A stretch of 64,000 nt of DNA from Saccharothrix obliqua. GTDB lineage: Bacteria > Actinomycetota > Actinomycetes > Mycobacteriales > Pseudonocardiaceae. The stretch covers positions 1-64,000 of the forward strand of contig NZ_JAHXGQ010000013.1 in NCBI RefSeq assembly GCF_019375475.1. The letters run 5' to 3'. Every line of letters begins with the position of its first letter. Position 1 is the stretch's first letter. A model generated the notes under the pieces. It was not told the DNA's origin. It did not search any database and saw only the letters and a list, made by a program, of their open reading frames with translations. The position numbers and the translations under genes were made by a program. This document shows positions 1-8,325 of this stretch, piece after piece.

Positions 1-8
1 GGGCTAGT

Positions 9-57
9 CGCGCCTGGCCGAGTGGTCGGTTTCCCGCCGACCACTCGGCCAGGCGCT
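9..57 (+). terminator. Strong intrinsic-type terminator of a gene lying before the window
   Basis: A perfect stem of about 20 bp (left arm starts GCGCCTGGCCGAGTGG) closes on a 7-base loop and is followed on the + strand by four T residues. This is the usual form of a rho-independent terminator in this GC range. No + strand gene inside the window precedes it, so it probably ends a gene upstream of base 1. Confidence 0.8.
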
Positions 58-59
58 TT

Positions 60-278
60 TCACAGCTTCCAGCTCAACGCCGGAGGTTCCCGGCCCCGGC
101 AAGGCCGAGCAGCGCGGCGCGCTATGGAGCGGTACCCCTTGATCAGGCGGATCAACTCGGCGGTCGCGGTGGGCACGAGTTCGGTCGAACCGCCCTCACG
201 GGGTCGCGTGTAGAAGTCCAGTGCGACCGCGGCGTCGAGGAACCCGGGTTGCCGAGTCGCCCACGAGACGGATGACAC
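60..278 (-). CDS. Possible small hypothetical protein (72 aa), doubtful
   Basis: This is a short open frame between two terminators, read from a GTG at 276-278 to a TGA at 60-62. The peptide has a plausible hydrophobic/charged pattern (around FLDAAVALDFYTRP and AELIRLIKGYRS) and mostly G/C third positions, but it matches no family I recognise. No clear ribosome binding site is visible. The frame stays open upstream into sdhB, which weakens the case for a separate gene. It could equally be a non-coding spacer or a decayed gene fragment. Confidence 0.2.
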   Translation of the reverse strand: MSSVSWATRQPGFLDAAVALDFYTRPREGGSTELVPTATAELIRLIKGYRSIARRAARPCRGREPPALSWKL

Positions 279-294
279 GGCACAGCCCGGCACA

Positions 295-338
295 CGCGCG
301 GGGGCGGTCCGGACGCCGTTCCGGACCGCCCCCGCGCG
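295..338 (-). terminator. Terminator of the sdh operon
   Basis: An inverted repeat with an 18-19 bp stem (arms CGCGCGGGGGCGGTCCGGA and its complement) and a 7-base loop lies 5 bases after the stop codon of the iron-sulfur subunit gene. There is no U-tract, as is common for actinomycete terminators. Confidence 0.75.
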
Positions 339-343
339 ACCGG

Positions 344-1093
344 TCAGGACCGGCGGAACAGCTTGTTGCCCAGCCAGACGATCGGGTCGTAGCGGCGGTC
401 GGCCACCCGTTCCTTCATCGGGATCAGGGCGTTGTCGGTGATCTTGATGTGCTCCGGGCAGACGTCCGTGCAGCACTTGGTGATGTTGCACAGGCCCAGC
501 CCGTGCTCGGACTGCGCGGCCTGGACGCGGTCCGCCTCGTCCAGCGGGTGCATCTCCAGCTCGGCCACGCGCATCAGGAACCGCGGCCCGGCGAACGCCT
601 GCTTGTTCTCCTCGTGGTCGCGGATGACGTGGCAGGTGTTCTGGCACAGGAAGCACTCGATGCACTTGCGGAACTCCTGCGAGCGCTCGACGTCCACCTG
701 GGACATCCGGTAGTCGCCCGCCGCGACGCCCTTAGGCGGCTGGAACGCCGGGATTTCGCGTGCCTTCCGGTAGTTGTAGGAAACGTCGGTCACCAGGTCC
801 CGGATCACCGGGAACGTGCGCATCGGCGTGACGGTCACGGTCTCGTCCTCGGCGAACACGGACATGCGGGTCATGCACAGCAGCCGCGGCTTGCCGTTGA
901 CCTCCGCCGAGCACGACCCGCACTTGCCCGCCTTGCAGTTCCACCGCACGGCGAGGTCCGCCGCCTGCGTGGCCTGCAACCGGTGGATGACGTCGAGGAC
1001 CACCTCGCCCTCGTTGACCTCCACCGTGAAGTCCTCCAGCCCTCCCCCGTCCGCATCACCGCGCCAGACCCGGAAGTGCCCCTGGTACCCCAT
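344..1093 (-). CDS. sdhB: Succinate dehydrogenase/fumarate reductase iron-sulfur subunit
   Basis: This 249-residue electron-transfer subunit passes electrons between the flavoprotein and the membrane anchor of a succinate:quinone oxidoreductase. An N-terminal plant-type ferredoxin domain holds the 2Fe-2S ligands C53, C58, C61 and C73. A C-terminal domain holds the 4Fe-4S/3Fe-4S ligands in CIECFLCQNTC (C144, C147, C150, C154) and in CNITKCCTDVCP (C202, C207/C208, C212). It is the last gene of the operon and starts one base after the sdhA stop. Length and order match M. tuberculosis Rv0247c (Sdh1 type). Sequence alone cannot settle whether it runs mainly as succinate dehydrogenase or fumarate reductase. 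Confidence 0.93.
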   Translation of the reverse strand: MGYQGHFRVWRGDADGGGLEDFTVEVNEGEVVLDVIHRLQATQAADLAVRWNCKAGKCGSCSAEVNGKPRLLCMTRMSVFAEDETVTVTPMRTFPVIRDLVTDVSYNYRKAREIPAFQPPKGVAAGDYRMSQVDVERSQEFRKCIECFLCQNTCHVIRDHEENKQAFAGPRFLMRVAELEMHPLDEADRVQAAQSEHGLGLCNITKCCTDVCPEHIKITDNALIPMKERVADRRYDPIVWLGNKLFRRS

Positions 1094-1094
1094 G

Positions 1095-2966
1095 TCAGCC
1101 CTCCAGTTCGTCGACGGTCAGGTACTTCTGCAACTCGCTGTGGTCGAACAACGCCAGCAGGTCGGCGCGAATGGGGATCTGGGGCGCTTCGGTGACGGTC
1201 ACGTCGCCGTCGGACGCCTCGCACACCAGCAGCTTGCGCCGCCACTCGGGGTCCATGCCGGGGTGGTCGTCGCGGGTGTGGCCGCCACGTGACTCGGTGC
1301 GCAGCAACGCCGCCCGCGCCACGCACTCGCTGACCACCAGCATGTTCCGCAGGTCCAACGCCAGGTGCCAGCCCGGGTTGAACTGGCGGTGCCCCTCCAC
1401 GGTCAGCGCACGCGCACGGCGCTTGAGGTCCGCCAGGCGCCCCACCGCCTGCTCCATCTCCTCGGCCCGCCGGATGATGCCGACCAGGTCGTTCATCACC
1501 TGCTGCAACTCCATGTGCAGCGTGTACGGGTTCTCCCCGCCTTCACCGGCGAACGGCGCGAGGGCGACGCGTTCGGCCTCCGCGACCGCGTCGTCCCCGC
1601 ACACCGGGCGCTCGACCAGCCCGGACACGTACTCCGCCGCGCCCTCGCCCGCACGCCGGCCGAACACCAGCAGGTCGGACAGCGAGTTGCCGCCCAACCG
1701 GTTGGAGCCGTGCATCCCGCCGGACACCTCACCCGCCGCGAACAGCCCCGGCACGGACGACGCGCCGGTGTCCGGGTCGACCCGCACGCCACCCATCACG
1801 TAGTGGCACGTCGGCCCGACCTCCATGGGCTGCGCGGTGATGTCGACGTCGGCGAGTTCCTTGAACTGGTGGTGCATCGACGGCAGCCGGCGGCGGATCT
1901 CCTCGGCGGGCAGGCGCGTCGACACGTCCAGGAACACGCCGCCGTGCTCGGACCCGCGCCCCGCCTTGACCTCCGCGTTGATGGCCCGCGCCACCTCGTC
2001 GCGGGGCAGCAGCTCGGGCGGGCGGCGGTTGCGGTCCGGGTCGGTGTACCAGCGGTCGGCCTCGTCCTCGCTGTCGGCGTACTTGTCCTTGAACACCTCG
2101 GGGATGTAGTCGAACATGAACCGCTTGCCGTCCGAGTTGCGCAGCACGCCGCCGTCGCCGCGCACCGACTCGGTGACCAGGATGCCCTTCACCGACGGCG
2201 GCCACACCATGCCGGTCGGGTGGAACTGGATGAACTCCATGTTGATCAGCGACGCGCCGGCGCGCAGGGCCAGCGCGTGCCCGTCGCCGGTGTACTCCCA
2301 CGAGTTCGAGGTCACCTTGAACGACTTGCCGATGCCGCCGGTCGCGAGCACCACGGCGGGCGCCTCGAACAACGCGAACCGCCCGGACTCGCGCCAGTAC
2401 CCGAACGCGCCCGCGACGCGCCCGTCGTCCAGCACCAGGTCCGTGACGGTGAACTCGGCGAACACGCTCAGCCGCGACTCGTAGTCGCCGGTCGCCTCGT
2501 GGTCGTCCTGTTGCAGCGAAACGACTTTCTGCTGCAACGACCGGATCAGCTCCAGCCCCGTGCGGTCGCCGACGTGCGCGAGCCGCGGGTACTCGTGGCC
2601 GCCGAAGTTGCGCTGGCTGATCCGGCCGTCCGCGGTGCGGTCGAACAACGCGCCGTAGGTCTCCAGCTCCCACACGCGGTCCGGTGCTTCACGGGCGTGC
2701 AGCTCGGCCATCCGCCAGTTGTTCAGGAACTTCCCACCACGCATCGTGTCGCGGAAGTGCACCTGCCAGTTGTCACCCGCGTTGACGTTGCCCATGGCCG
2801 CGGCGATACCGCCCTCGGCCATCACCGTGTGCGCCTTGCCGAACAACGACTTGCACAGCACCGCCGTGCGCATCCCGTGTTCCCTGGCCTCGATCGCCGC
2901 GCGCAAACCGGCGCCTCCCGCGCCGATCACCAACACGTCGAACGAATGCCGTTCCACCTCGGGCAA
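1095..2966 (-). CDS. sdhA: Succinate dehydrogenase/fumarate reductase flavoprotein subunit
   Basis: This 623-residue catalytic subunit interconverts succinate and fumarate with covalently bound FAD. The N-terminal dinucleotide fold GAGGAG is at residues 15-20. It is followed by the conserved HTVMAEGGIAAAMGN stretch with the His that usually carries FAD, the FHPTG substrate loop near residue 248, and the C-terminal AAGEVSGGMHGSNRLGGNSL signature. It matches the Rv0248c type in length and context. It lies between the membrane-anchor gene (10 bases upstream) and sdhB (1 base downstream), so the three genes are almost certainly co-transcribed. Confidence 0.95.
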   Translation of the reverse strand: MPEVERHSFDVLVIGAGGAGLRAAIEAREHGMRTAVLCKSLFGKAHTVMAEGGIAAAMGNVNAGDNWQVHFRDTMRGGKFLNNWRMAELHAREAPDRVWELETYGALFDRTADGRISQRNFGGHEYPRLAHVGDRTGLELIRSLQQKVVSLQQDDHEATGDYESRLSVFAEFTVTDLVLDDGRVAGAFGYWRESGRFALFEAPAVVLATGGIGKSFKVTSNSWEYTGDGHALALRAGASLINMEFIQFHPTGMVWPPSVKGILVTESVRGDGGVLRNSDGKRFMFDYIPEVFKDKYADSEDEADRWYTDPDRNRRPPELLPRDEVARAINAEVKAGRGSEHGGVFLDVSTRLPAEEIRRRLPSMHHQFKELADVDITAQPMEVGPTCHYVMGGVRVDPDTGASSVPGLFAAGEVSGGMHGSNRLGGNSLSDLLVFGRRAGEGAAEYVSGLVERPVCGDDAVAEAERVALAPFAGEGGENPYTLHMELQQVMNDLVGIIRRAEEMEQAVGRLADLKRRARALTVEGHRQFNPGWHLALDLRNMLVVSECVARAALLRTESRGGHTRDDHPGMDPEWRRKLLVCEASDGDVTVTEAPQIPIRADLLALFDHSELQKYLTVDELEG

Positions 2967-2976
2967 ATCCAGCTCC

Positions 2977-3738
2977 TCAGTTGATGATCCGGAGGTCGGC
3001 GATCGTCCCGGAGGAGACCAGCGCGACGTAGAGGTCCGTGACGCAGACGAAGATCAGCGATGCCCACGCCAGCTGCATGTGGCGGGCGTTCAGCTTGGAG
3101 ATCCGCGTCCACATCCAGTACCGGACCGGGTGCTTGGAGAAGTGCTTCAGCCGCCCGCCGGTGATGTGGCGGCAGGAGTGGCACGACAGCGTGTACGCGG
3201 CGAGCAGGCCGACGTTGACCAGCAGGACCAGGTTGCCCAGGCCGAGGCCGGTGGTCAGCGCGTAGAACGCGTCGTAGATGTTGATCAGCAGCAGGAGCGA
3301 CGCGGCGTAGAAGAAGTACCGGTGCGAGTTCTGCGCGATCAGCGGGAAACGGGTCTCACCCGTGTACTTGGCGTGCGGTTCCGCGACGGCGCAGGCGGGT
3401 GGGGACAGCCACGCCGCCCGGTAGTACGCCTTGCGGTAGTAGTAGCAGGTCACCCGGAAGCCGAGCAGGAACGGGATGATCACCACCGGGGGTGTCAGGA
3501 ACCCCGGCAGCTCGGGCAGCGGGCGGCCGAAGTGCGCGGCCGCCTCGACGCATTCCTGGCTCAGGCAGGGCGAGTACATGGGTGTCAGGTACCGGTACTC
3601 GTCGACCCAGTAGAAGTCGCCCATGAAGGTGCGCACCGCCGCGTAGATCGAGATCAGCAGCAGGCCCGCGAACGTGGCCACCGGTGGCAGCCACCACCGG
3701 TCCGTGCGCAGCGTGCGCTGGGCGATCTGCGCCCTCAT
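2977..3738 (-). CDS. sdhC: Sdh1-type membrane anchor subunit
   Basis: This 253-residue integral membrane protein precedes sdhA. Hydrophobic segments are seen near residues 16-35 (VATFAGLLLISIYAAV), 80-95, 140-160 and 165-190, and several His residues (for example in SCHSCRHITGG) could bind heme b. Position and size fit the Rv0249c anchor, which docks the hydrophilic subunits and handles quinone. It is not a classical SdhC/SdhD pair. The start is supported by a GAGGTGAGG element directly upstream. The symbol is by analogy. Confidence 0.85.
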   Translation of the reverse strand: MRAQIAQRTLRTDRWWLPPVATFAGLLLISIYAAVRTFMGDFYWVDEYRYLTPMYSPCLSQECVEAAAHFGRPLPELPGFLTPPVVIIPFLLGFRVTCYYYRKAYYRAAWLSPPACAVAEPHAKYTGETRFPLIAQNSHRYFFYAASLLLLINIYDAFYALTTGLGLGNLVLLVNVGLLAAYTLSCHSCRHITGGRLKHFSKHPVRYWMWTRISKLNARHMQLAWASLIFVCVTDLYVALVSSGTIADLRIIN

Positions 3739-3768
3739 ACCTCACCTCGGTTCCACTTCGCTGTGGCG

Positions 3769-3798
3769 GGGACGGTCGTGATCGGGACGGTTGTGATC
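3769..3798. repeat. Two tandem 15-bp direct repeats upstream of the sdh operon
   Basis: GGGACGGTCGTGATC and GGGACGGTTGTGATC lie back to back, differing at one base, 30-60 bp before the anchor-gene start. Tandem 15-bp units on one helix face are typical of regulator binding sites, so this may be an operator for the sdh operon. The regulator is unknown. Confidence 0.45.
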
Positions 3799-3834
3799 GG
3801 GTAGGGGCCGTGCCGGACCTCCGGAAAACCGAAA

Positions 3835-3864
3835 CCGGCCCCCGCGCTGTGTCGCGGGGGCCGG
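3835..3864 (-). terminator. Terminator between the Rv0250c-like gene and sdhC
   Basis: A perfect 12-bp stem (CCGGCCCCCGCG and complement) with a 6-base loop lies 12 bases after the stop of the small upstream gene and is followed by TTTCGG on the minus strand. It separates that gene from the three sdh genes, which would then need their own promoter around 3740-3830. Confidence 0.65.
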
Positions 3865-3875
3865 TCTGCGGGGGT

Positions 3876-4166
3876 TCAGGTGTGGCGGTAGCCGCCCAGA
3901 CCTTCGTCGTCGGCGTCTCGCCAGAGCTTGGGGTCGTACGGCGTGTCGGGCACGACGACCACTTCCCGCTCCACCGCGGGCGCCTCCCGCGGTCGGGGTG
4001 CGCTGTCCAGGTCGATCAGCTCGGTGGCGTCGATGTCCATCCGCTCCACGTCGTTGGCCAGCCGCTGCACCGCGGCGACATCGCCGTACCGCGAGCGCAG
4101 GGAGCCGACGCACTGGCGGAGCCGGCCGAGCGCTCGGCGCAGTTCCACGATCTCCGAGGACGTCAT
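3876..4166 (-). CDS. Conserved hypothetical protein, Rv0250c-like
   Basis: This 96-residue acidic protein has no signal or membrane segment. The N-terminal half (TSSEIVELRRALGRLR...) looks helical. The C-terminus ends in a PDTPYDPKLWRDADDEGLGG motif that I recognise from the small gene adjacent to Sdh1 operons in mycobacteria (Rv0250c). The function is unknown, and its constant position suggests a role with the dehydrogenase. The start is set at 4166 because AAGGGAGGT lies at ideal spacing; a longer frame to 4235 has no such site. Confidence 0.75.
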   Translation of the reverse strand: MTSSEIVELRRALGRLRQCVGSLRSRYGDVAAVQRLANDVERMDIDATELIDLDSAPRPREAPAVEREVVVVPDTPYDPKLWRDADDEGLGGYRHT

Positions 4167-4269
4167 GGCAGCACCTCCCTTGGGGGTCCGGATGCCGACT
4201 CTGCCCCGTTTCCCCGCCTGTGACAAGCACCACAAAGGGCCGCGTTTCGTCTCAGGCTCTGAATCGTTT

Positions 4270-4312
4270 TTGTGATGGCGAGGTGTCGTGACATAGTGTG
4301 TGAGCTGTCACG
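4270..4312 (+). promoter_or_regulatory. edd-eda promoter with operator-like inverted repeat
   Basis: A -35-like TTGTGA (4270-4275) and a -10-like TAGTGT (4294-4299) are 18 bases apart. A perfect inverted repeat, CGTGACA (4287-4293) and TGTCACG (4306-4312) with 12 bases between, brackets the -10. A dimeric repressor bound there would block RNA polymerase. Start codon of edd is 75 bases downstream. Confidence 0.5.
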
Positions 4313-4387
4313 TCCGTCCGTGCGACGCCAGCGCTGTCGTCCACCGGGCCCACCACGGCCCGTGATCACCACCGGAGACAGCGAACC

Positions 4388-6253
4388 ATGAGCGTGCATC
4401 CCGTCGTCGCTGAGGTGACGGCCCGAATCGCCGCCCGCAGCGCCCCCGGCCGGTCAGCCTACCTGCGACGACTCGCCGAGGCCCACACCGAGGGACCGGT
4501 CCGCCGCGACCTCGCGTGCAGCAACTTCGCCCACGGCTTCGCGGGCATCACAGGGGGTGACAAGGAGGCGCTGCGTGCTCTCCGTCGCCCGAACGTGGCG
4601 ATTGTGTCGTCGTACAACGACATGTTGTCCGCGCACCAGCCGATGCACGAGTACCCGGGGTGGATCAAGGACGCCGCGCGTGCCGCCGGCGGCGTGGCCC
4701 AGTTCGCGGGCGGCGTGCCCGCCATGTGCGACGGCATCACGCAGGGGCGCGCCGGCATGGAGCTGTCCCTGTTCAGCCGCGACGTCATCGCGATGTCCAC
4801 CGGTGTCGCCCTGTCCCACGACATGTTCGACGCGACCCTGCTGCTCGGCGTGTGCGACAAGATCGTGCCGGGCCTGCTGATCGGGGCGTTGTCGTTCGGG
4901 CACCTGCCCGCGATCCTGGTGCCCGCGGGTCCCATGCACTCCGGGCTGCCCAACTCGGAGAAGGCCCGCGTGCGGCAGCTTTTCGCCGAGGGCAAGGCGT
5001 CCCGCGAGAACCTGCTGGAAGCCGAGTCGGCGTCCTACCACAGCCCCGGGACCTGCACGTTCTACGGCACGGCCAACTCCAACCAGCTCGTGGTGGAGGT
5101 GATGGGCCTGCACCTGCCGGGCGCGAGCTTCGTCCCGCCGGGCACGAAGCTGCGCCGCGCGCTGACCGAGGAGGCCGCCCGCCGCGCCGTGGAGATCAGC
5201 CGCGGCGGCGAGTACACCCCGATCGGGCACGTGGTGGACGAGAAGTCCGTGGTGAACGGCGTGATCGCGCTGCTCGCGACCGGCGGTTCGACCAACCACA
5301 CCATGCACCTGGTGGCCATCGCCTCCGCCGCGGGCATCGAGCTGGGCTGGGACGATTTCGCCGACCTGTCCGCGGTGGTGCCGCTGCTGGCCCGCGTCTA
5401 CCCCAACGGGTCCGCCGACATCAACCACTTCCAGGCGGCGGGCGGTGTGCAGTTCCTGGTGTCGACGCTGCTCGACGCCGGTCTCCTGCACGGCGACGTG
5501 CGGACCGTGGCGGGCGACGGGCTCGACCGGTACCGCAAGGAGCCGGTGCTCATCGAAGGCGCGCTGACCTGGCGTGACGGCGCGGGCCGTTCCCTGGACA
5601 CCGACGTGCTGCGGCCCGCGTCCGACCCGTTCGCGGCGGACGGCGGGCTGCGGATGCTGACCGGCAACCTCGGCCGCGCGGTGATCAAGGTGTCGGCGGT
5701 GCGGCCGGAGCACCGCGTCGTGGAGGCGCCCGCGCGCGTGTTCACCACGCAGGAGGGCTTCAGCGCGGCGTTCCAGGCCGGTGAGCTGGAGCGGGACGTG
5801 GTGGTCGTGGTGCGCCAGCAGGGACCGCAGGCCAACGGGATGCCCGAGCTGCACAAGCTGACGCCCGCCCTGGGTGTGCTGATGGACCGGGGGTTCCGGG
5901 TCGCCCTGGTGACCGACGGCCGGATGTCCGGTGCGTCCGGCAAGGTCCCGGCGGCCATCCAGGTCACGCCGGAAGCCGCGGTCGGCGGTCCGCTGGCTCG
6001 CGTGCGGGACGGCGACGTGCTGCGGGTCGACGCGGAGACCGGCACGCTGGAGGTGCTCGTGGACCCGGCGGAGCTGGCCGGGCGCGAGCTGGTGGACTTC
6101 CCCCCGGACGCGCAGGCGTGGACCGGCACGGGACGTGAGCTGTTCGCCGCGCTGCGCCGCTCGGTCGGACCCGCCGACCGGGGTGCGAGCGTGTTCGGCC
6201 CCATCGCGGCCTCGCACTTCGCGGGCCGCGCGAACCAGGAGGTAACTCGGTGA
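4388..6253 (+). CDS. edd: Phosphogluconate dehydratase (Entner-Doudoroff)
   Basis: This 621-residue member of the IlvD/Edd dehydratase family converts 6-phosphogluconate to 2-keto-3-deoxy-6-phosphogluconate using an iron-sulfur cluster. Family landmarks include SYNDMLSAH near residue 77, PAMCDGITQG and GVCDKIVPG (cluster Cys), NGVIALLATGGSTNH, and DGRMSGASGKVPAAIQVTPEA near residue 515. Length and the downstream aldolase favour Edd over dihydroxyacid dehydratase. An ATG start follows GGAGACAGCGAACC. Its stop overlaps the eda start (GTGA), so the two are translationally coupled. Confidence 0.95.
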   Translation: MSVHPVVAEVTARIAARSAPGRSAYLRRLAEAHTEGPVRRDLACSNFAHGFAGITGGDKEALRALRRPNVAIVSSYNDMLSAHQPMHEYPGWIKDAARAAGGVAQFAGGVPAMCDGITQGRAGMELSLFSRDVIAMSTGVALSHDMFDATLLLGVCDKIVPGLLIGALSFGHLPAILVPAGPMHSGLPNSEKARVRQLFAEGKASRENLLEAESASYHSPGTCTFYGTANSNQLVVEVMGLHLPGASFVPPGTKLRRALTEEAARRAVEISRGGEYTPIGHVVDEKSVVNGVIALLATGGSTNHTMHLVAIASAAGIELGWDDFADLSAVVPLLARVYPNGSADINHFQAAGGVQFLVSTLLDAGLLHGDVRTVAGDGLDRYRKEPVLIEGALTWRDGAGRSLDTDVLRPASDPFAADGGLRMLTGNLGRAVIKVSAVRPEHRVVEAPARVFTTQEGFSAAFQAGELERDVVVVVRQQGPQANGMPELHKLTPALGVLMDRGFRVALVTDGRMSGASGKVPAAIQVTPEAAVGGPLARVRDGDVLRVDAETGTLEVLVDPAELAGRELVDFPPDAQAWTGTGRELFAALRRSVGPADRGASVFGPIAASHFAGRANQEVTR

Positions 6254-6870
6254 CCACCAGCGCGGATCTGCTGGACCTGTCCCCCGTCATCCCCGTCGTC
6301 GTGCTCGACGACGCCGCGCAGGCCGTGCCGCTGGCACAGGCCCTGTTGCGCGGGGGCATCCGCGTCATCGAGCTGACCCTGCGCACGCCGGCGGCCCTGG
6401 CGGCGATCGAGCGCATTGCCGCCGAGGTGCCGGACATCGTGCTCGGCGCGGGCACCGTGACCACGCCGGAGCACGCCAGGCAGGCCGCCGCGGCCGGCGC
6501 GTCGTTCCTGGTCACGCCCGGTTCGACGGACCGCCTGCTGGACACCGTCGAGGACACCGGGCTGCCGTTCCTGCCCGGTGCGGCGACCGTGTCGGAGGCG
6601 TTGCGGATCGCCGAGCGCGGCCTGACGGCCCTGAAGTTCTTCCCGGCCGAGGCCGCGGGCGGGGTCGACTACCTGAAGTCCGTCGGCGCGCCGCTGCCCG
6701 GTCTGCGCTTCTGCCCGACCGGCGGCATCACGCCGGACAGCGCGCCGCGGTACCTGGCGCTGCCGAACGTCGGCTGCGTCGGCGGCTCGTGGCTGACCCC
6801 GAAGGACGCCCTGGCGACGGGCGACTTCGCTCGCGTCGAAACCCTGGCCAAGGCCGCCGCCGCCCTGTGA
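6250..6870 (+). CDS. eda: 2-dehydro-3-deoxyphosphogluconate (KDPG) aldolase
   Basis: This 206-residue class I aldolase cleaves KDPG to pyruvate and glyceraldehyde 3-phosphate. E41 (in RVIELTLRT) and Schiff-base K129 (in GLTALKFFPAE) are the expected catalytic residues, and GGITPDSAPRYLALPNVGCVGGSWL forms the phosphate-binding end. It uses a GTG start that overlaps the edd stop by 4 bases, with GGAGG just upstream. Together with edd it gives this organism the lower Entner-Doudoroff route. Confidence 0.95.
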   Translation: MTTSADLLDLSPVIPVVVLDDAAQAVPLAQALLRGGIRVIELTLRTPAALAAIERIAAEVPDIVLGAGTVTTPEHARQAAAAGASFLVTPGSTDRLLDTVEDTGLPFLPGAATVSEALRIAERGLTALKFFPAEAAGGVDYLKSVGAPLPGLRFCPTGGITPDSAPRYLALPNVGCVGGSWLTPKDALATGDFARVETLAKAAAAL

Positions 6871-6880
6871 CGACCCGTCC

Positions 6881-6913
6881 CGTGCCCGCCCGGTGCGTCG
6901 CCGGGCGGGCACG
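6881..6913. terminator. Bidirectional terminator between eda and the HAD gene
   Basis: A perfect 13-bp stem (CGTGCCCGCCCGG and complement) with a 7-base loop sits midway between two convergent stop codons, and would serve both genes. Confidence 0.7.
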
Positions 6914-6921
6914 GCCTCGTC

Positions 6922-7551
6922 TCAGCTCAGGCGGGCGAGGGCCTCGGGGATTGAGTCGACCACCGGGACGCCGGTCGCGGCGAGCTTGCCGCGGTCGCCG
7001 ACACCGGTGGTGACGAGGATCGCCCGCGCACCGACGTGCCGAGCCGCCTCGGCGTCGTCGACCACGTCGCCGATCAGGACGACGTCCGCCGGGTCGAGCC
7101 CCTGGTGCGCGAGGTGTTGTGCCAGGTGTTCGGCCTTGGAGCCGCCGTCGGTGTCCAAGCGCAGGCCGTCGACCCTCGTGAACAGGCCGGTGAGCCCGAA
7201 GGCGGTCACGAGCGGCACGAGTTCGTCGTGGAACCACATCGACAGCAGGGACTGGGTGCCCGGCCAGGTCCGCAGGTGGTCCGGCACGCCGTCCGCCAGC
7301 CGGCACGTGTCGAGCAGACCCCGGTACTCCTCGTGGTACAGCAGGTCGATCAACGCCCAGTCCGCCGCCGACAGCGTCCGGCTGAGAAGCCGTTCATAGC
7401 AGGCGACCAAAGGGCGGCTGAACATCGCGCGCCACTCGGTGAGCGACACCTCCACCCGGCCGAAGTGCGTGCACACCCGGTTCACGGCCTTGAGCACGGC
7501 GTGCGTGTCGTTGAGCAGCGTTCCGTTCCAGTCCCACACCACGTGCCGCAC
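6922..7551 (-). CDS. HAD-superfamily hydrolase (phosphoglycolate phosphatase-like)
   Basis: This 209-residue soluble protein has HAD motif I DWNGT at residues 6-10 (nucleophile D6, with Asn in place of the usual second Asp-adjacent residue), a cap region, and motif IV GDVVDDAEAA near residue 165. It probably dephosphorylates a small phosphometabolite; the substrate is not predictable. The frame is open far upstream, but the GTG at 7551 with GGGAGAAGG in front and the immediate motif I fix the true start. It converges on eda. Confidence 0.85.
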   Translation of the reverse strand: MRHVVWDWNGTLLNDTHAVLKAVNRVCTHFGRVEVSLTEWRAMFSRPLVACYERLLSRTLSAADWALIDLLYHEEYRGLLDTCRLADGVPDHLRTWPGTQSLLSMWFHDELVPLVTAFGLTGLFTRVDGLRLDTDGGSKAEHLAQHLAHQGLDPADVVLIGDVVDDAEAARHVGARAILVTTGVGDRGKLAATGVPVVDSIPEALARLS

Positions 7552-7629
7552 AGCGCCCCCTTCTCCCGACCCGCCAAGATAGCCGGCCGCGCTGCGATAG
7601 GTTGTTTCGGCACTTTCGGGGAGGAGAGC

Positions 7630-8325
7630 ATGGACACGCAGCGGACGACCACGGTCGCCGAACCGGGCTGGCAGGTCGGCCTGGTGTGGACGGGTTTCCC
7701 GGTGTTGGGCGCCGCGGTGCTGTGGGGTGTGCAGGCCGCGGCGGACTGGGTGGTGTCGTTGCCGTGGGCGCCGCTGCGCGGGCCGTTCGAGCTGGTGGCG
7801 TCGATCCCCGAACCGCAGGCCACGCTGGGTGCGATCGGGCTGGGTGTGCTGGTGGGCCTGGCGGTCGCGTTCATCGCGGCGCAGGAGCGGTTGTCGGTGG
7901 AGGTCGCCGACGAGATGGTGGTGCTCAACCGGGGCGGCGAGGAGCGGGCGGTGGACCGCACCAAGGTCGCCGGTGTGTTCCTGGACGGCAAGAGACTCGT
8001 CATCCTCGGCCTGGCCGCGGAGGAACTGGCCCGCGAGAAGTCCGACCTGAAGGGCGAGGAACTGGCGGACGCCTTCCAGCGGCACGGTTACCCGTGGCTG
8101 CCGGAAGACCCCTACCGCGACGAGTTCCGCCGGTGGGTGGAGGACGTGCCCGGTCTGCCGCCCGGTGCGAACGCACTGCTGAAGGCTCGTGCGAAGGCGT
8201 TGAAGAACGACGACGAGAAGGACGTGGCCCAGCTGCGCGCCGAGCTGGCCAGGCTGGGCGTGGTCGTCCGCGAGGAGCGCAAGCGCCAGTTCTGGCGGCT
8301 CAGCAAGGCGGACGGGCAGGACTAG
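7630..8325 (+). CDS. YqeB-like membrane protein of unknown function
   Basis: This 231-residue protein has two hydrophobic segments (VGLVWTGFPVLGAAVLWGV near residue 20 and LGAIGLGVLVGLAVAFIAA near residue 70), then a cytoplasmic part. The beginning of that part resembles a PH-like fold (ERLSVEVADEMVVLNRGGEE...). Its end is a charged helical tail. The pattern is like proteins annotated YqeB in actinomycetes; this is from memory, not a search. Start is the ATG after GGGGAGGAGAGC. Confidence 0.7.
   Translation: MDTQRTTTVAEPGWQVGLVWTGFPVLGAAVLWGVQAAADWVVSLPWAPLRGPFELVASIPEPQATLGAIGLGVLVGLAVAFIAAQERLSVEVADEMVVLNRGGEERAVDRTKVAGVFLDGKRLVILGLAAEELAREKSDLKGEELADAFQRHGYPWLPEDPYRDEFRRWVEDVPGLPPGANALLKARAKALKNDDEKDVAQLRAELARLGVVVREERKRQFWRLSKADGQD

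Noticed and set aside
1365..2984. Long opposite-strand frame within sdhA
   Set aside because: The product is His/Arg/Val-rich with no domain pattern. It is the antisense shadow expected from GC-rich codon bias, as are similar long frames opposite edd, lhr, the SARP gene, fadD15 and qcrB.
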